Positions 14,336-21,946 of a stretch of DNA of 24,073 bases are shown here, in pieces (the stretch's first letter is position 1; every line of letters begins with the position of its first letter). Under the pieces are notes generated by a model. The model was not told where the DNA came from. It made no database searches and was given only the letters and a program-made list of their open reading frames with translations. The stretch spans positions 1 through 24,073 of the forward strand of contig DATJVP010000027.1 of assembly GCA_035581425.1 (NCBI GenBank), in the 5' to 3' direction. Source of the stretch: DASZHJ01 sp035581425. Lineage in GTDB: Bacteria; Pseudomonadota; Alphaproteobacteria; ATCC43930; CGMCC-115725. Both the position numbers and the translations under genes were made by a program.

Positions 14336-15667
14336 ATGCTCGCGCGATTCTGGTTAATCGTCGCCATCGCGGCCGGGACAGCGAGCGCCTGGGCGCAGCC
14401 GGTGACGGCGCAGCTCGATCCGCAACCCCTGGTGTCGTCTTCCGCCGAGCGCGTCTACGCCGCGGCGCGGCCGCGGCTGTTGCAAGTCCGCACGCTGGTG
14501 ACGGCGGCCGGACGGCAATCCTCGATCGGCTCGGGTTTCCTTGTGAGCGCGGACGGGCTCGCGATCACCAATTATCACGTGGTCTCGCAATACGCGCTCG
14601 AGCCCGCAACCTATAGGCTCGAATACGCCGCCGCCGATGGCAGCCACGGCGATCTCAAGCTCCTGGCGATCGACCTCGCGAACGACCTCGCGGTGGTGCG
14701 GCTCGAGGGGCACGACTTGCCGTTCTTCGAGTTCGACGAGCGCGCGATTGCGAGCGAGTTGCCGAAGGGCGAGCGACTCTACTCCATGGGCAACCCGCTC
14801 GATCTCGGCTTCACCATTGTCGAGGGTACCTATAACGGCCTCGTCGATCGAAGCTACGGCGAGCGCATCCACTTCTCCGGCGCACTCAATCCCGGCATGA
14901 GCGGCGGTCCGACCGTGACCGCCGAGGACCGCATCGCCGGCATCAATGTCGCAAAGCAGCAGGGCAGCGAGCTCGTCAGCTTCTTGGTCCCTGTCCGCTT
15001 CGCGGGGGCGCTACTGAAGCGCGCGGAGAGCGCGGAGCCGTCGAAGCCTGCGGACTTCCGCGCGGAGATCGGCCGCCAGCTCACGGCGTGGCAGGCCGGC
15101 CTCTACCGCGAGGTCGCTAGCGAGGGGTTCAACCTCTCGAATTTCGGTCCCTATGCCGCGCCCGAGAGTGCCGCGCCCTGGTTCACCTGCTGGGCGCAGA
15201 CCAACGCCGATCAGGTGCCGAAGCCGCGCGTCAGCGCCGAGACCACGAGCTGCTACGGCGACACTCAGCTCTTCATCGCCTCTGATCTGAGTACGGGCCG
15301 CATCCAGCTCACGCACTCCTATTTCCGCAGCCTCACGCTCAACGATTTCCAGTTCGCGAGCTTCCTCTCACAGCAATACGTGCCGAGCTTGACGCGGGCC
15401 TACGCAAAGAAATGGCTCACCGATCAGCGTTGCGAGGAGAATTTCGTGCGCGCGACGTCGCCGGGTGAGCGCCCGACGCTCCGCGTCATGTGGTGCGCGC
15501 GCGCCTATCGCGCCTTCGAGGGACTCTACGACGTCTGGGTGCTGACGCTCACCCAAGACCGCTCGAACGAGGCGCTGGTGTCGCGCCTCCTCATGCAAGG
15601 CGTCTCCTTCGACAACGCGCTCACCCTTACCAAGCGCTTCCTCGAGGCGGTGCAATGGAAGAGGTGA
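14336..15667 (+). CDS. Secreted trypsin-like serine protease (S1C/HtrA-type catalytic domain)
   Basis: This 443-residue protein begins with a clear signal peptide (MLARFWLIVAIAAGTASAWA, cleavage near residue 20), so it acts in the periplasm. The chymotrypsin-like triad is complete: His81 in ITNYHVV, Asp117 in LANDLAVV, and Ser189 in NPGMSGGP. After the protease domain (about 40-235) there is no recognisable PDZ domain. Instead there is an unassigned C-terminal region of about 200 residues with four Cys (in FTCWAQ, TSCYGD, QRCEEN and MWCARA) that could form disulfides. It is therefore not DegP/HtrA. AGGA is only 2 bases before the ATG, an unusually short spacing. Its end overlaps the FHA-domain gene by 13 bases, so the two are probably made together and may work as a pair across the inner membrane. 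Confidence 0.88.
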   Translation: MLARFWLIVAIAAGTASAWAQPVTAQLDPQPLVSSSAERVYAAARPRLLQVRTLVTAAGRQSSIGSGFLVSADGLAITNYHVVSQYALEPATYRLEYAAADGSHGDLKLLAIDLANDLAVVRLEGHDLPFFEFDERAIASELPKGERLYSMGNPLDLGFTIVEGTYNGLVDRSYGERIHFSGALNPGMSGGPTVTAEDRIAGINVAKQQGSELVSFLVPVRFAGALLKRAESAEPSKPADFRAEIGRQLTAWQAGLYREVASEGFNLSNFGPYAAPESAAPWFTCWAQTNADQVPKPRVSAETTSCYGDTQLFIASDLSTGRIQLTHSYFRSLTLNDFQFASFLSQQYVPSLTRAYAKKWLTDQRCEENFVRATSPGERPTLRVMWCARAYRAFEGLYDVWVLTLTQDRSNEALVSRLLMQGVSFDNALTLTKRFLEAVQWKR

Positions 15668-16602
15668 TCTGGATCGAGGTGCTGGGGCGCCACCGCGACG
15701 TGGCGGCGCGGCTTCGCTTCGCCGGCCCGGAGATCAGGATCGGACGCGCCTACGACAATGACCTCGTCCTCGACGACCCCTATGTGGCGCCCCGGCATCT
15801 GCTGATCCGTCGCGAGGCCGACGGCATGCTCGTCGCGGAGGATCTCGGCAGCACGAACGGCCTCTACCTCGACCGCGGCAAGACGAGGCTGCAGCGCATT
15901 GTGCTCGACGGCGAGCGTCCCATGCGCGTCGGGCACACGCTCGTGCGGGTGCGTGCCGCCTCGCAATCGGTGGCGCCGGAGCGGATCGAGGCCGACCAGC
16001 GCCGACGCTGGCCGGTGCCCCTCGCGCTCGGCGCGGCGATATTGGGAATCGAGGCGCTCTCTCTCTGGCTCGGGCAGGTGACGGAGCCGCGCGCCACACG
16101 CTACATGGAGCCGCTCCTCTTTCTTGCGGCCTTCGCGGCGGCCTGGAGCACGATCTGGGCGTTGATCTCGCGCATCTTCTCCGCGCAGGCGCGTTTCGAG
16201 CGGCATCTCACGATCGCGCTCACGGGCCTGCTGGTCTATTCGCTCTACGACGAGGCGGTCGATTTCGCGACCTACTCCTTCGTCTCGCCCTACCTTCCGG
16301 TCTATAGATTCGTGGGAACCTGGGGCATTCTCGCCACGGTCTGCTTCTTCCATCTTCGCGAGATCAGTCCTGCACGGCTGCGGCTCAAGGGCGGGGCCGT
16401 TGCGGCGCTGGCTGTACTGGGGATCGCCTTTCAGCTTCTGAGTCAGTCCGACTTCGGCGGCGGGGATCGCCTTCTCTATGCGCGCCACCTGATGCCGCCG
16501 GGATTTCGTCTGTCGCCGGTTGAGACCGAGGATGGCTTCTTCTCTGCTGTCGAACGCATCAAGAGCAAGCTCGAAGCCGACCGGAAGGAAGACCTCCCCT
16601 AA
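15655..16602 (+). CDS. FHA-domain membrane protein
   Basis: This 315-residue protein has an N-terminal forkhead-associated domain (about 5-100) with IRIGRAYDNDLVL (Arg31 being the phosphothreonine-binding Arg), YVAPRHLLI, and EDLGSTNGLYLD. The Ser usually found before the xRH motif is Ala45, so phosphopeptide binding may be weak. About five hydrophobic helices follow (about 120-140, 150-173, 184-200, 216-233, 246-264), and then a hydrophilic tail of about 50 residues. With the FHA domain inside the cell, an odd number of helices would put the tail in the periplasm, where the upstream-encoded protease acts. The start lies inside the end of the protease gene (13-base overlap), which indicates coupled translation. 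A Ser/Thr kinase partner is not in the window. It ends in a 4-base tail-to-tail overlap with the next gene. Confidence 0.85.
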   Translation: MEEVIWIEVLGRHRDVAARLRFAGPEIRIGRAYDNDLVLDDPYVAPRHLLIRREADGMLVAEDLGSTNGLYLDRGKTRLQRIVLDGERPMRVGHTLVRVRAASQSVAPERIEADQRRRWPVPLALGAAILGIEALSLWLGQVTEPRATRYMEPLLFLAAFAAAWSTIWALISRIFSAQARFERHLTIALTGLLVYSLYDEAVDFATYSFVSPYLPVYRFVGTWGILATVCFFHLREISPARLRLKGGAVAALAVLGIAFQLLSQSDFGGGDRLLYARHLMPPGFRLSPVETEDGFFSAVERIKSKLEADRKEDLP

Positions 16603-17729
16603 TACCGCTCCGCCGCCTCGAGGAAAAATCCACCGAGGCCGAAGCAGAAGGCGAGAAAGAGGACGAACGCGCCCAGGATCGGCACCGCGGCGAGGGCAGC
16701 GAGCAGGATGACGCCGAAGACGAGCGCTGCGAGACGACGGCCGAGCCCCGTGCGCTGGCCGCGGCCGAAGATGCGGAGCAATGCATCGCCCAGAAAGAGC
16801 GCGGCGGTGAGGAGCGCCAGCAGCAGCGTCGCGGCGTAGAGCGCGAGCAAGGCTCCGCCGACCAGCCCGCCCACCAGCGTCAGCATCGCGATCCCTGCGG
16901 CGATGGGGGCCGCTACCAGGACCGCGAAGCCGAGGCCTAGGCTCGCGAGCGGGCGCGATGCCACGAGCCGCGCCGCGTTCAGGGAATAGCCAGGAAACAC
17001 CAGTACCCAGAGGAGCCCCGCCGCGAGGAGGGCAAGCGCGAAGAGGACGCTGCCCGCGAAATAGACCGCGCGAGCGATCGCGCCAATGTGCTGCGGCGGC
17101 GTCCATTGATGAAATTCGATGCCGCCGGAGATGACGGCGGTGGGGTCGATTGTGGCAGGCGCTCCGCTCTCGTAGATGAGCCGGCCGTCGATCTTCGCAC
17201 CGGGCAGGATCCTGAGAGAGCGCGCACGGATCGTTGCGGTGCCGCCGATCTTGCCAGCGATTGCGACCGTGCCGCCGGAAGCGTCGAGATCGTGGTCGAT
17301 CGCGCCATCAACCGTGATGTTGCCGCCCTTGAGCCAAGCGCTGCCGGAGACGCGACCCTCGCGGCGCAACCGAATGCTGCCGCCGGCCGCAACCAGGTCG
17401 CGGCCCACCTGCACCCCGAAGCCGAGGGCTCCGCCCGCCGCGCGGACCGCGTGCCGCACGACGCCCCGGATCTCGATCGAGCCGCCCGCGGCCATCACGC
17501 TCCCGGAGATGTCGTCACCGATGGCGATACGACCGCCGGCCGCGGTTACGTCGCCATCGACCTCCGCCTGCACGTCGATGCTCGGCCCTGCGAGGTAGAG
17601 GTCGCGGTTGATGGGCCCCTCGACGGTCGACGCCCCACCCAGGAGAGGCATCGCGCCTGCCGGGCCGATGAGGCCAAGCCCTACGACGGCGATTGCGGCC
17701 GAGACCCAGGACCTCCTGCGCATCGCCAC
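16599..17729 (-). CDS. Membrane protein with bactofilin-like repeat domain
   Basis: This 376-residue protein has a signal peptide (AAIAVVGLGLIGPAGA, cleavage about residue 26). An extracytoplasmic domain (about 35-205) is built of short beta-helix-type repeats. AAGG recurs at 63, 80, 97 and 114, exactly 17 residues apart, with degenerate copies LKGG at 133 and ASGG at 150. Four or five transmembrane helices follow (about 222-370). The repeats resemble those of bactofilin-type polymer-forming proteins, though here they face outward and are tethered to a membrane domain. The function is unknown; envelope scaffolding or polymer binding is possible. The start codon is the second of two closely spaced ATG candidates at worst, and the signal peptide supports this end. 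It is convergent with the FHA gene. Confidence 0.75.
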   Translation of the reverse strand: MAMRRRSWVSAAIAVVGLGLIGPAGAMPLLGGASTVEGPINRDLYLAGPSIDVQAEVDGDVTAAGGRIAIGDDISGSVMAAGGSIEIRGVVRHAVRAAGGALGFGVQVGRDLVAAGGSIRLRREGRVSGSAWLKGGNITVDGAIDHDLDASGGTVAIAGKIGGTATIRARSLRILPGAKIDGRLIYESGAPATIDPTAVISGGIEFHQWTPPQHIGAIARAVYFAGSVLFALALLAAGLLWVLVFPGYSLNAARLVASRPLASLGLGFAVLVAAPIAAGIAMLTLVGGLVGGALLALYAATLLLALLTAALFLGDALLRIFGRGQRTGLGRRLAALVFGVILLAALAAVPILGAFVLFLAFCFGLGGFFLEAAERY

Positions 17730-17815
17730 ACCTTTTCGCGGGTTGCACGGCGGCGCGATCTAGCTTACCGAAGGGCCGCTCGACCCCAATATTGCCTGAG
17801 CGGGAGGAAGGTGTC

Positions 17816-18535
17816 ATGGACCCAATCACCGAGGAGATGCGCGCCCTGTTGCGCCGCTGTAGCGTGGCGACGCTCTGCACCCAGCTTTTCAAGCGCGGTC
17901 TTCGAAACACCGTGATCCAGGGCGTGCGGCCGCTCGCTCAGGGACCGGAACTCATGGTCGGCGAGGCCTTCACGCTGCGCTACATCCCCGCGCGCGAGGA
18001 CCTCGACCATGTCGGCGTCTTCAACGATCCCGAGCATCCCCAGCGCAAGGCTGTCGAGAGCGTGCCATCGGGCCAGGTCCTCGTCTGCGATTGCCGCGGC
18101 GACGCACGCGCGGCCTCCGGCGGCTCGATCCTGCTGACGCGACTCAAGAAGCGGGGAGTCGCGGGCTTCGTCTCCGACGGCGGCTTGCGCGACAGCCCGG
18201 AGATCGCGCAACTCGGCTTTCCCGTCTATTTCGGCGGCCCCGCGCCGCAGCTCAATCTCGCGCGCCACCACGCCGTCGACCTCAACGTGCCGATCGCCTG
18301 CGGCGGCGTCTCGGTCTTTCCGGGCGACGTTCTCGTCGGCGACGGCGAGGGTGTGATCGTGATTCCTCGCCACCTCGTCAAGGAAGTCGCACCCGACGCC
18401 GCCGAGCAAGAGCGGCTCGAGGAGTTCGTGATCTCCGAGGTCCGCAACGGTGCCTCGATCGTCGGCGTCTACCCGCCGAAGGATGCCGCTCTCGCGCGCT
18501 ATCAGGAGTGGCTGAAGCGGGGTGGCAGGAGCTGA
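17816..18535 (+). CDS. RraA-like / HMG-CHA aldolase family protein
   Basis: This 239-residue protein belongs to the RraA/4-hydroxy-4-methyl-2-oxoglutarate aldolase fold. DGGLRD (121-126) is the family active-site motif, with Arg125 for keto-acid binding and Asp126 for the metal. GDARAASGGSIL (95-106) and PGDVLVGDGEGVIVIP (169-184) also match. Members are divalent-metal aldolases or oxaloacetate decarboxylases, and some bind RNase E as RraA. The length, longer than the 160-residue RraA, and the C-terminal helical extension favour a metabolic enzyme acting on a 2-keto acid. The ATG at 17816 is fixed by a strong Shine-Dalgarno GGGAGGAAG (17802-17810). It is transcribed alone, convergent with the YihY/BrkB gene with only 7 bases between stops. 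Confidence 0.88.
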   Translation: MDPITEEMRALLRRCSVATLCTQLFKRGLRNTVIQGVRPLAQGPELMVGEAFTLRYIPAREDLDHVGVFNDPEHPQRKAVESVPSGQVLVCDCRGDARAASGGSILLTRLKKRGVAGFVSDGGLRDSPEIAQLGFPVYFGGPAPQLNLARHHAVDLNVPIACGGVSVFPGDVLVGDGEGVIVIPRHLVKEVAPDAAEQERLEEFVISEVRNGASIVGVYPPKDAALARYQEWLKRGGRS

Positions 18536-18542
18536 GCGGCTC

Positions 18543-19412
18543 TCAAAGCGCGTTGGGCGGCGTTGGGATGTCCGCGTGCCGGGCGGCGCGACGCGCGGCG
18601 TAGGCACGGGTGAGCTCGGCCGCAAAGAGCACAATCTGGACCATTCCATAAATCCAGATCAGCACGATGAAGAGCGCCCCCGCCGCGCCGAAGAATGAGC
18701 GCAGCCCAAGCTGGGCGATGTAGAGCCCGACCGCATATTTGCCCGCGGTCACCAGCACGCCCGTCAGCACTGCGCCGACCCAGAGGTCGTGCCACGCGAT
18801 CCGCCGTGATGGCAGCAGACGCAGCACCGCCGCGAAGAGAAAAGTTACCGAGAGAAACGAGAGCGCAAAGTGTAGGATGCGCAGCGCTCTCGGCGCCGAC
18901 AGGTGCTGTTCTCTGAGATATTGCGCGAGGACACCGATAGCGGTGCCCGCCGCGAGCGATGCCGTCAGCACGAGACCCGAGGCAAGGATAACGCCGAGGC
19001 AGAGCAGACGGTGCTTCACCAGCGCCCAGAGCGGCCGCTCACGCGCGGGTCCAGCTTTGAAGATGACGTCGAGTGCCGTCTGCAGCTCCGCGAGGACTGC
19101 CGTCGCCGAGAGCGCCAGGATGACGACCCCGAAGATTGCGGCAATGGGCCCGGTCCTTCCGGCGCCCGCGTGGCGCACGATCGCCTCGATCGTCCTCGCC
19201 GCCTCCGGCCCCACGAAGTCCCTGAGATCGCCGACGATCGCGCCCTCCGCCGCATGCTGCCCGAAAGCCATGCCCGCGATTGCGGTCAGCAGCAGCAGCA
19301 TCGGGACCAGCGAGACGACAGCGCAGTAGCTTATGGCCGCGCCCATGCTCATCGCGCGATCGGCAACCCACCCCCGTGCAGTCTCTTTCAGGATTGCGAG
19401 GGTCTCTCGCAT
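18543..19412 (-). CDS. YihY/virulence factor BrkB family membrane protein
   Basis: This 289-residue inner-membrane protein has about six transmembrane segments. Family hallmarks are the N-terminal GAAISYCAVVSLVPMLLLL (24-42) and the C-terminal GAAGALFIVLIWIYGMVQI (242-260), followed by LFAAELTRAYA. YihY/BrkB proteins were once labelled RNase BN and are now regarded as membrane proteins of uncertain function, possibly transport or envelope maintenance. It follows the beta-propeller gene on the same strand after a 24-base gap, so they are probably cotranscribed. I see no Shine-Dalgarno for the chosen start, but the N-terminus aligns with the family. Confidence 0.88.
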   Translation of the reverse strand: MRETLAILKETARGWVADRAMSMGAAISYCAVVSLVPMLLLLTAIAGMAFGQHAAEGAIVGDLRDFVGPEAARTIEAIVRHAGAGRTGPIAAIFGVVILALSATAVLAELQTALDVIFKAGPARERPLWALVKHRLLCLGVILASGLVLTASLAAGTAIGVLAQYLREQHLSAPRALRILHFALSFLSVTFLFAAVLRLLPSRRIAWHDLWVGAVLTGVLVTAGKYAVGLYIAQLGLRSFFGAAGALFIVLIWIYGMVQIVLFAAELTRAYAARRAARHADIPTPPNAL

Positions 19413-19436
19413 GAAGGCACAGACTTACCGGCAGCG

Positions 19437-20936
19437 CTACTTCGGTACGAAGGCGTAGATGCGACCGTCGCCCGCCACGAAGAGGCGGCCATCGGCCGCG
19501 AGGACGGTCGCGAAGTGGCGGAGCCCTTGCATCGCATCGTTGGGGCCGCCGCCGCCATAGACGGGCGCGCCGGTGTCGCCGCGGAAGCCGTGCAGGCGAT
19601 TGTCGCCCTCGGCGCCGGCCATCCAGATGATGGGATTTGTGTTGTCGTCGTCGATCGTGACGATCGGGGCGCCCCGCCCATTGACCGCCGCGCACCAGGC
19701 CGTCGAGATCTTGGGCGCGGGCGACGCCTCGATCCTCAGCATGGTAAGACCGCCGCCCGCGGCACTTTTGGGACAGGCGCTCCCTTGTCCTTCGAACACC
19801 ACGAAGGCGCCGTCTCCGGTGGTGAAGACGGCGGGCGAGGTCCGGATCGGCCCCTTCGCCACCGGCTGCACCGCGAGCGCGCCGCCGATACCGCCGAGAT
19901 TGGCCCGGTTCAGCAAATAGGCCTTGCCATCCTTGCCGAGCGCCAGAACGAGCTTGGCGTCACCCTCCGGAGTCCAGAGATCGAACGGCAGCGGATTGCT
20001 CCCACCGAGATCGAGATCGCCTTCGTCGAGCGCCTTCCAATTCGTGGGCGCGAAATAATCGCGGGGCGAGGTCGCAGGCGCGAGGTCGAGACCCAGGCGG
20101 ATCACTGCGTTGCCGTCCGCCCAGTCGCTCGCGCCGCTGGTGTTGCCAGTCGCGACGTAGAGCGAGCGGCCGTCGTAAGCGAGGCCGCCTGGCGCCCAGA
20201 CGCCGCCGCCGGCCGCCCGCGCGGACCACGCTATAACGTCGCTCGGGTGATCCAAGTCGATGCCGACGACCCAGCCGCGATAGTCGCCGCAATCCCCGAA
20301 ATGGCCGCCATAGGGCACGTAGAGCTTGCCGTCGACGATGCTGAGGGCACCGCGCTGATTTTGCAGCCGCGGCTCGAAGTGCTTGCCGATGCCCGCGAGT
20401 GCCTTGCCGACGTCGACGGGGAAGCCCGGCAAGACCGCGCCGGTATCGAGCGCGAGGCCGAAGACGACGTGCCGCGGCCCCTGCTCGCTCGCGACCATGG
20501 CGTCGAGATAAAGCGTCGCCGACACCCAATCGATCGCGGGCGTTCCGGTGATGCCGAGCGGCGAGATATTGCCGCAGGGAAGATCCGCGCGCTGCACCGG
20601 CCGGCCGAGATTCTTGCTCCAGGCGACCTTTCCGTTGCGCGCATCGAGGGCGTAGACGGTGTCGTCCTCGCTGACCACGATCAGGATCTTGCGCGGGCTC
20701 TGGCGGAAGTGGAAGAAGAGCGGCTGCGCATAGATGTCGCCCGCGATCCGCCCATCGAAGCCGGGATCGAGCGCGATCTTCGCCGCATTATCGTAGGTGA
20801 AATGCGGCATGGTGTAGCGCCCGCTGCGGTCCGAGCTCGCGTGATATTCGAGCACGGATTGCGCCCGCGCCTCCGGCGCCGCCGCGAGGAGGGAGATAGC
20901 GACCGCGAGACCGCAGGCGCCAGCGAGAAATCGCAT
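19437..20936 (-). CDS. Secreted PQQ-type beta-propeller protein of unknown function
   Basis: This 499-residue protein has a signal peptide (GLAVAISLLAAAPEARA, cleavage near residue 25), so it is periplasmic or outer-membrane associated. The rest is made of beta-propeller blades, for example VVSEDDTVYALDARNGKVAW (86-105), GRSLYVATGNTSG, LGKDGKAYLLNRANLGG and GRLFVAGDGRIYAFVPK. These resemble PQQ-dependent dehydrogenase propellers, but I do not see the disulfide ring or metal ligands needed to claim cofactor binding. Four Cys (in LPCGN, GDCGDY, SACPK, AWCAAV) may form disulfides. The Shine-Dalgarno is GAGGAAAGGAAG just before the ATG. It lies between the LOG-family and BrkB genes on one strand, probably an operon. 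The function is unknown. Confidence 0.82.
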   Translation of the reverse strand: MRFLAGACGLAVAISLLAAAPEARAQSVLEYHASSDRSGRYTMPHFTYDNAAKIALDPGFDGRIAGDIYAQPLFFHFRQSPRKILIVVSEDDTVYALDARNGKVAWSKNLGRPVQRADLPCGNISPLGITGTPAIDWVSATLYLDAMVASEQGPRHVVFGLALDTGAVLPGFPVDVGKALAGIGKHFEPRLQNQRGALSIVDGKLYVPYGGHFGDCGDYRGWVVGIDLDHPSDVIAWSARAAGGGVWAPGGLAYDGRSLYVATGNTSGASDWADGNAVIRLGLDLAPATSPRDYFAPTNWKALDEGDLDLGGSNPLPFDLWTPEGDAKLVLALGKDGKAYLLNRANLGGIGGALAVQPVAKGPIRTSPAVFTTGDGAFVVFEGQGSACPKSAAGGGLTMLRIEASPAPKISTAWCAAVNGRGAPIVTIDDDNTNPIIWMAGAEGDNRLHGFRGDTGAPVYGGGGPNDAMQGLRHFATVLAADGRLFVAGDGRIYAFVPK

Positions 20937-20980
20937 TCGTCTTCCTTTCCTCGTCGCCTCGCCTGCGATCCGAACAGCCG

Positions 20981-21889
20981 CTACAGCACCGGGCCGGGGC
21001 TTCCGATCGCGTGATCCCTGAGCCCCTCGGTGATGAGTCGATAAGCCTCGTCCACGGAGTCGGTGCGGTGGAAGAGGTCGACGTCACCGGGGCTGATGGT
21101 GCCGTAGCGCACCAGCGCATTGAAGTCCACGATTTCCTCCCAGAACTTGGTTCCGAAGAGGACGATCGGCATGCGCTTGCGCATCTTCCCCGTCTGGACC
21201 AGCGTCAAAATCTCGAAGAGCTCGTCGAGCGTGCCGAAGCCGCCGGGAAACAGCACTACGGCCTTAGCGAGGTAGACGAACCAGAACTTACGCATGAAGA
21301 AGTAGTGGAAGTGCACGTGCAGCTCGCGGCTCACATAGGGATTGTCGAACTCCTCGTTGGGGATCGAGATGGTGAGCCCGACGTTGAGGCCCTTGGCCTC
21401 GGAGGCGCCGCGATTGGCGGCCTCCATGATGCCGGGACCGCCGCCAGTGCAGACGAGGAAACGCCGCTCGCTCTCGCCGAGTTGCTTCGACCATTCCGTG
21501 AGGCGATGCGCGAGGTCGCGCGCGGCCTCGTAATAGACAGAGAGCTCGAGCGCAATCCGGGCCTGCGCCACGTCCGTGCCATCGCGCTCCGCGCCCGCAA
21601 GCGCCGCTTCGGCGGCCTCCCGCGATTTCAAACGGGCCGAGCCCATGAAGACGATGGTGTCCTGCACCTCGCTGCGCTCGAAGCGCGAGAGCGGCTCGAG
21701 GTATTCCGAGAGGATGCGGATCGCGCGCGCGTCCCTGCTCTCGAGGAAGCGCGCATTGTGATAGGCCTTGGGTTGGCGATGCGATTGTTGTGCCACGGCG
21801 GATTCCGAGCGGCCCCACGCGGATGGAGGCGAAATGCCGCCCGCCGGCGAGCCCGGAGGAATCTTAGTGCGCCGCGGGTCCGCCGTCAT
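20981..21889 (-). CDS. LOG-family Rossmann-fold protein (TIGR00730-like)
   Basis: This 302-residue protein carries the two lysine-decarboxylase-like/LOG signatures, GGGPGIMEAANRGA (149-162) and PGGFGTLDE (215-223). Proteins with PGGxGTxxE are cytokinin-activating phosphoribohydrolases or related nucleotide 5'-monophosphate nucleosidases; the label 'lysine decarboxylase' is historical. The long form with KAYHNARFLESRDARAIRIL (41-60) ahead of the core is common in proteobacteria and belongs to a group different from the short plant-type LOG. The start is uncertain: the ATG at 21889 has no clear Shine-Dalgarno, and a GTG at codon 32 would also keep the conserved part. Much longer upstream extension is rejected because it would run antisense through dgoK. 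It heads a minus-strand run with the beta-propeller and BrkB genes. Confidence 0.87.
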   Translation of the reverse strand: MTADPRRTKIPPGSPAGGISPPSAWGRSESAVAQQSHRQPKAYHNARFLESRDARAIRILSEYLEPLSRFERSEVQDTIVFMGSARLKSREAAEAALAGAERDGTDVAQARIALELSVYYEAARDLAHRLTEWSKQLGESERRFLVCTGGGPGIMEAANRGASEAKGLNVGLTISIPNEEFDNPYVSRELHVHFHYFFMRKFWFVYLAKAVVLFPGGFGTLDELFEILTLVQTGKMRKRMPIVLFGTKFWEEIVDFNALVRYGTISPGDVDLFHRTDSVDEAYRLITEGLRDHAIGSPGPVL

Positions 21890-21910
21890 GGTCCAACTGG
21901 CGCGGCCCGA

Positions 21911-21940
21911 TTGCGCCCCGATGCCGCCGAGCCTAGGCTC
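21911..21940 (+). promoter_or_regulatory. Candidate near-leaderless promoter and 12-base palindrome before dgoK
   Basis: TTGCGC (21911-21916) and TAGGCT (21934-21939) are 17 bases apart, and the dgoK ATG follows only 7 bases after the latter. The -10-like box sits inside a perfect 12-base palindrome, GAGCCTAGGCTC (21929-21940). No Shine-Dalgarno is visible. Each box matches the consensus at three of six positions, so the promoter call is tentative. Confidence 0.35.
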
Positions 21941-21946
21941 CCGCGC

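Noticed and set aside
15526..17106. A minus-strand frame of over 500 codons across the FHA gene and part of the bactofilin-like gene.
   Set aside because: Low-complexity Arg-rich translation; real genes with motifs occupy both ends.
17730..17815. Divergent gap between the bactofilin-like and RraA-like genes searched for promoters.
   Set aside because: TTGCAC at 17743 has no acceptable -10 at the right spacing; only the ribosome binding site is clear.
18903..21014. A plus-strand open frame of about 700 codons opposite the BrkB and beta-propeller genes.
   Set aside because: Its composition is Arg/Asp/Glu-rich with no family resemblance, and it is antisense to genes with clear signal peptides and motifs. 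It is a GC-rich shadow frame.
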